Shown one piece after another: positions 1-8,503 of a DNA stretch of 64,000 nt (position 1 is the first letter of the stretch; the number at the start of each line of letters is the position of its first letter). Source of the DNA: Leucobacter komagatae (GTDB lineage: Bacteria; Actinomycetota; Actinomycetes; Actinomycetales; Microbacteriaceae); assembly GCF_000834055.1 (NCBI RefSeq), contig NZ_JXSQ01000014.1, positions 23,990 through 87,989 on the forward strand. Direction: 5' to 3'. The notes under the pieces are model-generated. The model made no database searches and was not told the DNA's origin. It saw only the letters and a list, made by a program, of their open reading frames with translations. The position numbers and the translations under genes are program-made.

Positions 1-142
1 GTAGGGCGACGCGATCTTCGCGTCCCTGATCTACCGAGTTGATGCCGGTCTGCCTGTCGAGGCGGAGTCGGTAGACGCGGCCGCTTGCAATGCCTTGCAG
101 ATGCGCTCGACCGCGAGCCGTCGGCCACTCGCGAGGTCGATC

Positions 143-561
143 CTAGTCGTGTGCCGACCGCCATTGCGCTAGCTGGGATTCGATCGTCGCAAGTGCTTCC
201 AAAGGCGCCGAGGAGAATGTACTCACAGCCGTTGGCCGTCCCGCGACGTCGTGCAAGGACATGTCGTACATGAACTTGCCGCCACCCATGTCACGGAGCA
301 TGCCGCTCATGCGATAGTGCGGTGAGCAACCCTTGATTCCCAGCAGCCATCCCTGAGGTTCGAAGGACGATCTGGCCGCAGCGAGCGCGGCAAATGCATC
401 AGCGCCGTACCCCTGGTGGGGAGACCATCAATGTCGACGGTCACTTTGTATACCTGTCCCGCCGGTTGGGAAACGTCTTCGGTGAGGCGCACGCTTGCTG
501 GTCGCTCATGGGCGCCACGATATGCCCGCAAATCGGAGTAGACGGAGACCTCTTCTGTCAT
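143..561 (-). pseudogene. frameshifted small protein, immunity-like
   Basis: An ATG at 561 follows GGAGGA at a nine-base spacing and opens a protein beginning MTEEVSVYSD. Sense is kept as far as GLPTRG, then the frame degenerates and stops at 307. Restoring one base in the four-C run at 410-413 (plus strand) continues the protein with YGADAFAALAAARSSFEPQGW and a well-composed tail that ends in TAG at 143-145, about 139 residues in all. The gene is therefore broken by a single-base indel, or the base call is wrong. The family is not recognised with certainty. It sits downstream of a toxin/immunity-like pair on the same strand, so an immunity-related role is only an inference from position. Confidence 0.6.
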
Positions 562-827
562 CTTCCTAGATCCTCCAAGGGCAGCCAAAGCGCACCGTCA
601 GGTGTCCCGTTGATGAGAAAGCCTTCCGCCAGTGAGTTCTGTTCAATCAATTTGTTCCCCCGCGAGCGTCGCCGTCGCGGTGCCACCCGGCACAAAAGCG
701 GGGGAACTGTAGAGCGAGAACGCGGGCGTGCCGCCTGAATGCATTGCGGGGGAGATCCGTTCTCTGGGAATGCTACTCAAGAGACCTTCCTTGGGTGTGG
801 ATCTTGGTGGGTTGTTGCGTGGGGCAG

Positions 828-1421
828 CTACTCGGTGGTTGGGGTGGGGTTGAAGAGGGGTTCCCAGTCACCAAACTGGGGGATATCGAACCAGTCGTGC
901 GAGACGTCTACGCCACGCGATTCACGGGTCTCGACGTGCATCGGCTTGCCGAATCCTTGTGGGGTCATGATCTCCTCCTTCACGTAGCCGTCTGCTTCGA
1001 ACTGCATCATTACCGCTCCGATGCTGTCTGTGAGGTTAAGGAAGCGTTCTTCTTCGGGGTAGGCGTACCAGGTGATCTGGGAGAGCATGATCTGGGTGGC
1101 GTTGCCGCTGTACGGTGTGGGATCTTTGTGATGCGGTTCGTAGTATCCGCCCCATATGTAGGATGCTTCAACGCGTCCATGGGCGTCCAATTTCTGCATT
1201 TTGAGGCCATTCGCCTGAGGGCACATCTGGATCAGCCCTGTTGGACGTCCGAGCTCCTCGTCAAAGCGGACGATGCCAAACCATTCCCCGTCCTGGCGCG
1301 CGTTCAGCTCGTAGCGGGCTTGAGCCTCGTCTGGGGTGAGCTCGTTGGTAAACAACCCCCACTGTTTGTTGGGGTTCTCTGGGCCGGCACCGATTTTGTC
1401 TGCGTAAATGTAACGATGCAC
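828..1421 (-). CDS. hypothetical protein, candidate immunity protein
   Basis: A soluble protein of 197 residues with no signal peptide or membrane segment, rich in aromatic and acidic residues. The GTG start at 1421 is preceded by GAAGGAG about nine bases upstream, which fixes the start. I recognise no named family. It lies 52 bases downstream of the toxin-like gene on the same strand, the usual place for a cognate immunity protein in polymorphic toxin loci. That role is inferred from position and size only. An unrelated accessory hypothetical protein cannot be excluded. Confidence 0.6.
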   Translation of the reverse strand: MHRYIYADKIGAGPENPNKQWGLFTNELTPDEAQARYELNARQDGEWFGIVRFDEELGRPTGLIQMCPQANGLKMQKLDAHGRVEASYIWGGYYEPHHKDPTPYSGNATQIMLSQITWYAYPEEERFLNLTDSIGAVMMQFEADGYVKEEIMTPQGFGKPMHVETRESRGVDVSHDWFDIPQFGDWEPLFNPTPTTE

Positions 1422-1473
1422 GAGGCGTACTCCTTCTCAAGGAAGACGTGTGGCAACGAACGGTGTAGCGACT

Positions 1474-2508
1474 CTAATTGTAGATATGTCCGAGGACATC
1501 ACGAATAAGCACTTGGGGATCGAGGTTTCGCGCGTGGTCGAGTATTGCTTGCGGGATCTCGCCACGCTGCACCGGAACCTCAAGAACAAGCCTCCCGTCA
1601 AGCTTCCCGCCGGAAGCTATCGGCGTATTTGGGGCGTATTTTGCGAGCATCTCATCGATATAGAGACGCGCGGTTTTCGGCGTAACATCCCAGAGCTGCG
1701 TATTCTTCCGCGACACGATCGCAACGTCAGGGACGTAGGAATCAAGAAACTTTCCGTTTCGGAGTGCTACCTCGTTCTGCGGGTAGCGGTGATGGTTTTG
1801 ATAGTTGAACTCTTGCCACTCGGCCCGTACACGCCGCCAAGGCTCGATATCGGTGCGATCGAGAAGTTTGTTCAACCAGTCTGGGTTTCGTGAGCGCACG
1901 ATGCTCTCACCGTTTCGGGTGGTGACTCTGACCGTAGATGAACCAGCCTTGCTCGCAGCAATTCCTGCGTCGATCGCGGCTGTTCCAGCTTTTGCTCCAG
2001 CCCGGGCCGCCCGACCGCCAGGGATCGCACTCAACCCAATCATCACGGCGAACTCAGCCCCAGACATCTCGCCTGCTGCGAACGCCATCACGTCGTCTGC
2101 AAGCAGCACCGCCCCCAGCACAGCAGCGGTCACGGCTGCGATGATCGCGATCGGTCCGGTCACTACGAACGCGGCAATCGCCGCGATAATCACGACTACG
2201 GTCGCGATGACCACGATGACTTGCCACCAGTCAGAGTTATTGATTTTCTCCCACCATGAATCAGCGGGAACTCCCGGGTCTCTTGCCGCGTCGATCAGTT
2301 TCGCGACACTGTTACTCGTGCTGGTGTAGCCGTCTTTTGCTTCCCACACCAAAGCTTTCGCAGCTTCCAGGCGAGCAGAAGCGTCAGAGACGCTTGACTG
2401 CCGCGCTGCAACACTTGAAGATGCGGAAGAGTCTTGTGTGCGGAGCCTGGGCTGCTTCGAGATCGGTGCGGGCCAGGCGAAAACGGCGCAGATGATGTCG
2501 TTGAACAA
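1474..2508 (-). CDS. C-terminal part of a polymorphic toxin, REase-like tail
   Basis: As read from a TTG at 2508 it has 344 residues. Residues 50-90 are helical. Residues 94-140 hold two hydrophobic segments, typical of the middle of exported WXG/LXG-type toxins. After an Ala/Gly-rich linker (160-192) comes a compact C-terminal domain with N-E at 245-246, LDSY at 255-258, SRK at 266-268, and a LEVPVQ...IPQAILDHA...IRDVLG tail. That pattern resembles restriction-endonuclease-fold toxin domains of actinobacteria, by memory of the family. The frame stays open upstream to about 2643 with no ATG or GTG, and no ribosome-binding site fits, so the N-terminal export domain is probably missing. A likely immunity gene follows. 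Nuclease activity is inferred. Confidence 0.55.
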   Translation of the reverse strand: MFNDIICAVFAWPAPISKQPRLRTQDSSASSSVAARQSSVSDASARLEAAKALVWEAKDGYTSTSNSVAKLIDAARDPGVPADSWWEKINNSDWWQVIVVIATVVVIIAAIAAFVVTGPIAIIAAVTAAVLGAVLLADDVMAFAAGEMSGAEFAVMIGLSAIPGGRAARAGAKAGTAAIDAGIAASKAGSSTVRVTTRNGESIVRSRNPDWLNKLLDRTDIEPWRRVRAEWQEFNYQNHHRYPQNEVALRNGKFLDSYVPDVAIVSRKNTQLWDVTPKTARLYIDEMLAKYAPNTPIASGGKLDGRLVLEVPVQRGEIPQAILDHARNLDPQVLIRDVLGHIYN

Positions 2509-2605
2509 TTGCAGCGAATGGAGTGCGATCAGGCCACGGGCACGTGGAGTACTCTCACCAACATCGAACTCGCAGGGGAGAATACTGGCGAAACACTCGA
2601 CATCC

Positions 2606-2917
2606 GCGGGAGTAGGGGTCGTTGGGCGGGGCCCAATTGATGCTCAGGGGAGCTACGAGCACGTGGTGAAGTTCGACGATCCTCAACGCGTGCTGTCTCG
2701 AAATCACTTCGAGTTCGGTCTCACCTCCAACAACGAGTTCTGGGTGGCCGACCTCGGGGCCGCGAACGGAACATACGTCGTCGCACGCGGCGCACAACGG
2801 CTGCTCGCTGCCCACGAGCGCACGCGGCTCTTGCATGGTGACCAGCTGCTCTTCGGCGAGGTAGCGATGAGACTGCATATTATGCAGGCTCAGCAGGCCC
2901 CAACGCGTCGTCCCTGA
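2606..2917 (+). pseudogene. C-terminal FHA-domain fragment
   Basis: The frame that stops at 2917 encodes a clear forkhead-associated domain: VVGRGP, then LSRNHFEF, then DLGAANGTYVV and LLHGDQLLFGEVAMRLH, matching the GR, SxxH and NGT signature of phosphothreonine-binding FHA modules. No start codon with a ribosome-binding site precedes the first FHA strand. The codons before about 2606 do not look like protein, so this is the tail of a longer gene whose 5' part is gone. FHA proteins often accompany type VII secretion loci, which fits the toxin remnant pointing the other way from the same spot. Confidence 0.6.
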
Positions 2918-3017
2918 GTGCGCTAAGCGAGAGCAGGATAGGCTTGAGGGGTGAATGCGCTGGCACGCGCACGACCGTAACCAAGATCCCCGTCTGCCCC
3001 TTGGAGTGAATAACACA

Positions 3018-4403
3018 ATGGCTGAACAGTCCCGCCTCGATAAGGTCATCTCTCTCGCCCGCCACCGCGGCTTCGTCTTCCAAGCGGGTGAGATTTATGG
3101 CGGTTCTCGTTCCGCGTGGGATTACGGCCCTCTCGGCACTGCTCTCAAGGAGAACATCAAGCGCCAGTGGTGGAAGGCGATGGTCCAGCGCCGCGACGAC
3201 GTTGTCGGCATCGATTCGAGCGTCATCCTCCCGAAGCGCGTCTGGGAAGCCTCCGGCCACGTCGAGGTCTTCAGTGATCCGCTCGTCGAGTGCCTCCAGT
3301 GCCACAAGCGCTACCGTGAAGACCACCTCATCGAGGCCTTCGAAGAGAAGAAGGGCCGCGCGCCGAAGGACGGACTGTCAGAGATCGTGTGTGTCGCCTG
3401 CGGCACCCGCGGCCAGTTCACCGAGCCGCGCGCCTTCTCCGGCCTGCTGAAGACCTACCTCGGGCCGGTCGACGACGAGGCTGGCCTCCACTACCTCCGC
3501 CCCGAGACCGCGCAGGGCATCTTCGTGAACTTCGCGAACGTGCTGCAGGCCGCACGCATGAAGCCGCCGTTCGGCATCGGCCAGATCGGCAAGAGCTTCC
3601 GCAACGAGATCACCCCGGGCAACTTCATCTTCCGCACCCGTGAGTTCGAGCAGATGGAGATGGAATTCTTCGTCGAGCCGGGAACCGACGAAGAGTGGCA
3701 GGAATACTGGATGAAGGAGCGGATGGACTGGTACGTCGGTCTCGGCATCGACGCCGACAACCTGCGCTTCTACGACCACCCAAAGGAGAAGCTCTCCCAC
3801 TACTCGAAGCGTACCGCGGACATCGAGTACCGCTTCGGTTTCACGGGCAGCGAGTGGGGTGAGCTCGAGGGCATCGCGAACCGCACAAACTTCGACCTCT
3901 CGACCCACTCCGAGCACTCGGGCAAGGATCTCAGCTACTTCGATCAGACGAAGAACGAGCGCTGGATGCCCTACGTGATCGAGCCTGCCGCCGGCCTCAC
4001 CCGCTCGCTCATGGCGTTCCTCGTCGACGCATACCGCGAGGAGGAGGTGCCGAACTCGAAGGGCGGCACCGATACCCGCACGATGCTTGCTCTTGACCCG
4101 CGCCTCGCGCCGGTGAAGGCAGCGGTGCTCCCGCTCAGCCGCAACGAAAACCTGTCGCCGCTCGCCCGCGAGATCGCGCAGGAACTCCGCGAGGACTGGA
4201 ACATCGACTTCGATGATTCGGGCGCGATCGGCCGGCGCTACCGCCGCCAAGACGAGATCGGCACACCGTTCTGCGTCACTGTCGACTTCGATTCGCTCGA
4301 CGACAACGCGGTGACCGTGCGCGAGCGCGACACGATGCAACAGGAGCGGGTACCCCGCGCCGAACTCCACGCCTACCTCGCAGAACGCCTCCGCGGCGCC
4401 TAA
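3018..4403 (+). CDS. glyS: glycyl-tRNA synthetase (single-chain, alpha2 type)
   Basis: Charges tRNA-Gly with glycine in the cytoplasm. The 461-residue length suits the dimeric class II GlyRS of actinobacteria. Visible signatures are the N-terminal [13 protein letters not shown] and WDYGPLG block, two CxxC pairs (CLQC and CVAC) that bind zinc in this family, motif 2 around [19 protein letters not shown], and a C-terminal anticodon-binding domain beginning near [10 protein letters not shown]. The ATG at 3018 was preferred over an upstream in-frame start because [19 protein letters not shown] matches the family N-terminus; a weak TTGGAG lies about 11 bases before it. A CPBP protease gene follows 12 bases downstream. 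Confidence 0.96.
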   Translation: MAEQSRLDKVISLARHRGFVFQAGEIYGGSRSAWDYGPLGTALKENIKRQWWKAMVQRRDDVVGIDSSVILPKRVWEASGHVEVFSDPLVECLQCHKRYREDHLIEAFEEKKGRAPKDGLSEIVCVACGTRGQFTEPRAFSGLLKTYLGPVDDEAGLHYLRPETAQGIFVNFANVLQAARMKPPFGIGQIGKSFRNEITPGNFIFRTREFEQMEMEFFVEPGTDEEWQEYWMKERMDWYVGLGIDADNLRFYDHPKEKLSHYSKRTADIEYRFGFTGSEWGELEGIANRTNFDLSTHSEHSGKDLSYFDQTKNERWMPYVIEPAAGLTRSLMAFLVDAYREEEVPNSKGGTDTRTMLALDPRLAPVKAAVLPLSRNENLSPLAREIAQELREDWNIDFDDSGAIGRRYRRQDEIGTPFCVTVDFDSLDDNAVTVRERDTMQQERVPRAELHAYLAERLRGA

Positions 4404-4415
4404 CCAGGGAGCACG

Positions 4416-5738
4416 ATGACGCAACCCCCGATCGACGGTCACACACCAAACACCGGAGGTTCGCAGCCCCCGGGTGCATCGGTCCCGCCAGCGGGGCCAC
4501 TGCATCCGGGGGAACCCGGAGCGCCGGGCGAGACTGAGCTGCCCGTCCCCCCGGCGCAGCCGGGTCACGTCGCAGCACCAGGCCAGCCAGGCGAGTCGCT
4601 ACCACCCGTGGTTCCCGTGCCGCCAGGCATGCCGGAGCCGCAGCCGGGTGCAGCGGTGCCTCCGGGCACACCGGCCCCGCCGCCCGCACCGGGCGGGGGA
4701 ACGCCACCGCAGTGGGCCTGGGCACAGCCACAGCCGCAGTTCAAGCAGGTCGAGACCGAGCCACTCGAGTACCACAGGCTCTACCGCGGTGCCCCGAAGT
4801 TCGCGTGGTGGAAGCCACTCGTCGTGCTCCTGCTCGCGGCGAGCATCTACTTCGCAATGAACATTGCGTTTTCGCTTGCGCTCATGCCGCTGCTCGTGAT
4901 CTTCGACCCGGACTACGTGAACGATGCGCTGTTCACGCAGATCTCTCCGATCCTTGACACGCAGCACCCGTGGTCGATCGTGCTCGGCCTCGGAAGCGTG
5001 GCACTCATGATTCCCGCGGTGCTGCTCGCGATGCTTTCACTCGGCATCCGCCCCACGGGGCGTGTGTGGTCGGTAGCGGGCAAGATCCGGTGGGGCCTGC
5101 TTGGTCGCACGACGGGTGCGGCGGTGATCGGCATCCTGGTGATGAACGGCGTCGGCATGCTCGTGGGTATCGCCATGGAGTCTTTCTCCCCAACCACCAC
5201 CTCTGGCACAATTGCCGCCGAGGCTCCCGGTTTCAATGGCACGGCGGCGCTTGTTTCGTTCCTGCTGGTGCTCCTCCTCGTGCCGTTCCAGGCGGCGGCC
5301 GAGGAAGTCGTGTTCCGCGGCTTGTTCCTGCAGGTGCTCGGATCGTGGATGCGCTCACCGTGGCTCGCGATCGGAATATCTTCCGTGGTGTTCGCCATCA
5401 TGCACATTTACGATATTTGGGGCATGGTCGTCGTTGGGCTGATGGGCCTGACCGCTGCCTGGGTCACTTGGAAGACGGGCGGCCTCGAGGCTGCAATTGC
5501 GATCCACATCATCAACAACATCGCTGCGTTCGCGTTCATGGCGGCGGGGGCAACTCCCGACACCGGGCAGGTGGAGAGTTCTGCCGGTCCAGAATCGATC
5601 ATTGGCCAGGTCCTCGGCCTTGCCGTTTTCGCGTGGTTGGTTATGCGCATCTTCCGGAAGCACGGCTACGGCCGCGAACGTATTGACACGGTGTGGCGTC
5701 CGGTCGCTGTCGCTCAGCCAGGGCTCGGGCAAGCGTGA
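4416..5738 (+). CDS. CPBP family intramembrane metalloprotease
   Basis: A 440-residue membrane protein. Residues 1-110 form a cytoplasmic Pro/Gly-rich tail with many PPG and PG repeats. Several hydrophobic helices follow. The CPBP (Abi) signatures are present: EE at 296-297 with R301 (EEVVFRG), a His at 330 in FAIMH, and a second His in HIINN. These residues coordinate the metal in the Rce1/CPBP family. Members cleave peptides or membrane proteins, or act in self-immunity; the substrate here is unknown. The start follows AGGGAG, 12 bases after glyS. It overlaps the next gene by four bases (GTGA), so the two are probably co-translated. Confidence 0.88.
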   Translation: MTQPPIDGHTPNTGGSQPPGASVPPAGPLHPGEPGAPGETELPVPPAQPGHVAAPGQPGESLPPVVPVPPGMPEPQPGAAVPPGTPAPPPAPGGGTPPQWAWAQPQPQFKQVETEPLEYHRLYRGAPKFAWWKPLVVLLLAASIYFAMNIAFSLALMPLLVIFDPDYVNDALFTQISPILDTQHPWSIVLGLGSVALMIPAVLLAMLSLGIRPTGRVWSVAGKIRWGLLGRTTGAAVIGILVMNGVGMLVGIAMESFSPTTTSGTIAAEAPGFNGTAALVSFLLVLLLVPFQAAAEEVVFRGLFLQVLGSWMRSPWLAIGISSVVFAIMHIYDIWGMVVVGLMGLTAAWVTWKTGGLEAAIAIHIINNIAAFAFMAAGATPDTGQVESSAGPESIIGQVLGLAVFAWLVMRIFRKHGYGRERIDTVWRPVAVAQPGLGQA

Positions 5739-7117
5739 AACAGGCGCTCCTGCTCGGAGGCGGTGTAGCGGCGTTCGCCGCGGCGCTCGATCTCGCCGAA
5801 GTCGGTGTCGAGGTGTGGATCGCGGACACCGCGATTCGTGTCCCTGAGCGCGATGTGCGTGACCCAGGGGGAGAGGTGGCTGCGCTGCTCGGTGAGATCG
5901 CAGCTCCGCTCACGCCCGAAGCACACGGCACGCCAGGGGCAGCCCCGTCGACCGTGACACCCGCCCAGGTGTCACTGATCGCGCGTGATGGCGCGTGGCG
6001 CCCGCTACCCGAGTCTTCGGTCTGGGGGATACCGGCGGTACCCCTCTCGAGGGCTGCGCTCGCGCTGTTCGGCGCACCCGGCGCCTTCAGGGCCTACCTC
6101 GATCGACTCAAGCCCGTGCTCACGATCGGCAAAGAACCCAACCTCGGCAAGCTCGTCGATTCACGTGTCGGCCGCGCTGTGCGCGAGACCGCGGTCGATC
6201 CGCTCGTTCACGAACGCTTCGGCGTGCGCGCACACGATGCCGAGGTCGCGCTCGTCGAGCAGGGGCTGAATGAAGCGTTGACCCGCGCCGGGTCGCTCAG
6301 CGGCGGGGCGATGCAGCAGCAGGAAGCACACGTTGCACGTGAAACCGTCGTCGCCCCGGCCGCGGGGTGGCATGAGTTTGGTGAGCTCTTGGTGGCGCAC
6401 CTCGAGCTCTACGGCGCAAAGCGGTTTACCAGTTCGGTGGTGTCATGCGAGCGGGCAAGTTCCCAAGGCGCGGGGTGGACAGTGACCGACGCTGAGGGCC
6501 GACGCCTGGCATTCGACGCCGTAATTGGCGACCTCGAGGACATCGCACGGGTTGCCGTGAACGCCTCCGGCGTCGCTGACGCCGGGCCGACAGAGGGTGT
6601 TGCGGGCCTGGTTGCAGCGCTTGCCTCACTGTTGCCGGCGACGACGCGGCAATATGCCGATATCGGCATTCAGGGGGAGAGTGCGCGGTCGGCGGATGGA
6701 CATGCGCCAGCAGATGACAGGCTCCTCCTGCTCGAAACGGCGGAGGCAGGTACGTGGACGGCGCGCGTACTTGGCGGCGGCGTCAACGGGAGTGCGATCT
6801 GGCTTTCCGGCCCAGCCGGACCGGGGGACCTGCAGTTGCCTGCGCGGCTCCCTGCGGATTTGCTTACCGGCGCGATCGAGGCGGCCGGACTTGGTGACGT
6901 TGCCTCCGAGCCGGTCGTGCGCGTTCGTGCCGCTGCATTCGCGACACTTGCTGAGCGCGACGCTGCGGAGCTCGCACGGGCGGAGTGCGCAGCCGCCTAC
7001 CCTGATCTGATTGTGGCGGGCGAGCAACTCCACGGGGGTGAGCTTGGAGAGGCCCTCGCTGAGGCGCGGCAGCGAGCGGTGGTCTTGCGTCGAAAGCTGA
7101 CCGGGATCTCCGAATAG
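5735..7117 (+). CDS. protoporphyrinogen-oxidase-like FAD/NAD(P)-binding protein
   Basis: About 460 residues starting at a GTG that overlaps the stop of the preceding protease gene. The N-terminus (KQALLLGGGVAAFAAALDLAEVGVEVWIAD) is a Rossmann beta-alpha-beta unit, but its glycine motif is degenerate. The C-terminus (LIVAGEQLHGGELGEALAEARQRAVVLRRKL) has the position and shape of the last FAD-contacting segment of amine oxidases and HemY/HemG-type protoporphyrinogen oxidases. The central region is divergent. The two altered nucleotide motifs make activity uncertain. HemD lies 1.4 kb downstream, but the other heme genes are not in the window. Confidence 0.6.
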   Translation: MKQALLLGGGVAAFAAALDLAEVGVEVWIADTAIRVPERDVRDPGGEVAALLGEIAAPLTPEAHGTPGAAPSTVTPAQVSLIARDGAWRPLPESSVWGIPAVPLSRAALALFGAPGAFRAYLDRLKPVLTIGKEPNLGKLVDSRVGRAVRETAVDPLVHERFGVRAHDAEVALVEQGLNEALTRAGSLSGGAMQQQEAHVARETVVAPAAGWHEFGELLVAHLELYGAKRFTSSVVSCERASSQGAGWTVTDAEGRRLAFDAVIGDLEDIARVAVNASGVADAGPTEGVAGLVAALASLLPATTRQYADIGIQGESARSADGHAPADDRLLLLETAEAGTWTARVLGGGVNGSAIWLSGPAGPGDLQLPARLPADLLTGAIEAAGLGDVASEPVVRVRAAAFATLAERDAAELARAECAAAYPDLIVAGEQLHGGELGEALAEARQRAVVLRRKLTGISE

Positions 7118-7129
7118 CTCCAGTTGGCG

Positions 7130-7159
7130 TTGATACCCTCGAGGGGTACGCTGTATATT
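7130..7159 (+). promoter_or_regulatory. probable promoter of the YtxH/holin operon
   Basis: TTGATA at 7130-7135 and TATATT at 7154-7159 are separated by 18 bases, close to the consensus for the housekeeping sigma factor. A short palindrome CCCTCGAGGG lies at 7136-7145, inside the spacer. Transcription would begin some 60 bases before the first gene. Confidence 0.5.
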
Positions 7160-7228
7160 TCCCAATAGGAATGTATAAGAGTCGGCCGCGAAGAGTAGGC
7201 TGTGAACAATACGGTCGGGAGGCACCAC

Positions 7229-7534
7229 ATGAGGGGCAAAGTAGGTTTCGTAGTCGGAGCCGCACTCGGGTACGTGTTGGGAACTCGTGCCGGGCGTGCT
7301 CGCTATGAGCAGATCAAGCGTGGCGCAATCGCTGTGTGGGAGACACCACTCGTGCAGCAGGGAGTGACCTCAGTGAAGGACACTGTCGGCGACCGCGTTG
7401 ATGACGTGAAGGCCGCGGCCGCACGCGCAGCAAAGTCTGCGTTCGTCGCCGTAACGCAGCCGAAGCCCGAGCCAGCGCAGTCGCAGCGAACAGCAGCTGT
7501 GCCTGAACGCCCAACGGAGGAGACTTCGGCATGA
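7229..7534 (+). CDS. YtxH-like small membrane protein
   Basis: A 101-residue protein with one N-terminal membrane segment (GKVGFVVGAALGYVLGTRAG) followed by a charged, helical cytoplasmic tail and a disordered Pro/Gln-rich end, the YtxH-like arrangement. The ATG at 7229 has GGGAGG six bases upstream; a GTG at 7202 is in frame but lacks such a site. It is the first gene of a three-gene operon with four-base ATGA overlaps. This trio is common in actinobacteria and is thought to act at the cell envelope, though its exact job is not known. Confidence 0.75.
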   Translation: MRGKVGFVVGAALGYVLGTRAGRARYEQIKRGAIAVWETPLVQQGVTSVKDTVGDRVDDVKAAAARAAKSAFVAVTQPKPEPAQSQRTAAVPERPTEETSA

Positions 7535-8049
7535 GCCGCAAACGCGATGAGGCCGGCACCTTCGAGCTGATGGCCAGGCTTCCCCAACAGATCGTCTCGC
7601 TCGCGAAAATCGAGTACGAGAACGCGAAGCGGGAGGCCGTTGGCGCTGCGAAGAAGGCCGGCATCGGCGCCGTAGGTGTCGCTATCGCGCTGTTCTTCCT
7701 CTTCTTCACGCTGCAGGCGCTCGTCATCGCGGCGATCGCTGCGCTGGCGCTCGTGTGGCCGTGGTGGCTCGCTGCGCTCGTTGTCGCTGCTGCCTTGCTC
7801 CTGCTCGCAGCGGGAGCGCTATTCGCTGGATTCAAGCTCATCCGGCGCGGCAACCCGGTCCCGGAAGAGACGCTTGCGCGGGTCGGAGACGACGTAGCAG
7901 CGCTTGGAGACATCGGCGTGAACACTGAGTCGCACCCGCGACCTGCCGGAAGCGACAGCTCTCCGGAGCCGCGGGTATCGACCGCTTCGGCCGGCGCTCG
8001 TCAGGCGCGTAACGCCACGGAAACCTATGGATATGGAGGGGAGCGATGA
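7531..8049 (+). CDS. phage holin family protein (Holin-X/DUF1469 type)
   Basis: A 172-residue protein with a basic N-terminal region and two adjacent long hydrophobic helices (about 50-75 and 80-105) separated by a WPWW turn. A Ser/Pro-rich cytoplasmic tail follows. This is the layout of the actinobacterial putative holin superfamily, whose chromosomal members are not linked to phage lysis. It starts with an ATGA overlap behind GGAGGA, so it is translationally coupled to the YtxH-like gene. Its function is unproven; an envelope-stress or membrane-organising role is inferred from operon partners. Confidence 0.78.
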   Translation: MSRKRDEAGTFELMARLPQQIVSLAKIEYENAKREAVGAAKKAGIGAVGVAIALFFLFFTLQALVIAAIAALALVWPWWLAALVVAAALLLLAAGALFAGFKLIRRGNPVPEETLARVGDDVAALGDIGVNTESHPRPAGSDSSPEPRVSTASAGARQARNATETYGYGGER

Positions 8050-8309
8050 GCCAACACGAGCAGCGCGCCCTCGGCATCGCCGAGGCACAGGTTGCGCGGG
8101 CGGAGCTCTACGACACCCTCGGGCAGTTGAGCGACCGGCTGAACTACGCGAAGCGCATCGATGATGCGACCGAGCGAGTCTCCGCGCGCATTCAGGAGGA
8201 GCGTCGCGAGCGGCCGCTCGTCTTCGTGGCGGGTGTCGTGGTTGTCGCCGCGACGGCAGGCGCAATCGTGTGGGCCCTCGCAAAGCGCGCGAGTAAGAAT
8301 TTCCGCTGA
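8046..8309 (+). CDS. DUF3618 domain protein
   Basis: An 87-residue protein with an amphipathic helical first half (QVARAELYDTLGQLSDRLNYAKRID) characteristic of DUF3618 and a single C-terminal membrane helix (PLVFVAGVVVVAATAGAIVWALA) followed by a short basic tail. It overlaps the holin-like gene by an ATGA and is the last gene of the operon. The function is unknown; the topology suggests a tail-anchored protein with a cytoplasmic coiled helix. Confidence 0.78.
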   Translation: MSQHEQRALGIAEAQVARAELYDTLGQLSDRLNYAKRIDDATERVSARIQEERRERPLVFVAGVVVVAATAGAIVWALAKRASKNFR

Positions 8310-8503
8310 TCGCTCCCTTAGGCCATGCTGTTGGGGTGGCAACACGCGTAACGGGTCGGTTTCGATCGTGCCGATGCGGCCCTCAGTTTTGCGTCTTGAC
8401 CGGCGCAGGGCGAGAATAGGTGAACACGCGGCTCCGAGCGGGCCGTATCTTTGAGAATCCGCGCTCAGCGCGGTTCTTGTTCGTTTCGAGTGATGTGGGG
8501 TGT

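Noticed and set aside
1..142. Partial gene at the left edge
   Set aside because: Both strands have short open frames (for example one ending near the left edge on the minus strand), but no start, motif or supporting context distinguishes them from chance.
2438..2605. N-terminal part of the FHA frame as a real protein
   Set aside because: It overlaps the toxin fragment antisense, has no ribosome-binding site and no domain-like pattern, so only the FHA part was kept, as a fragment.
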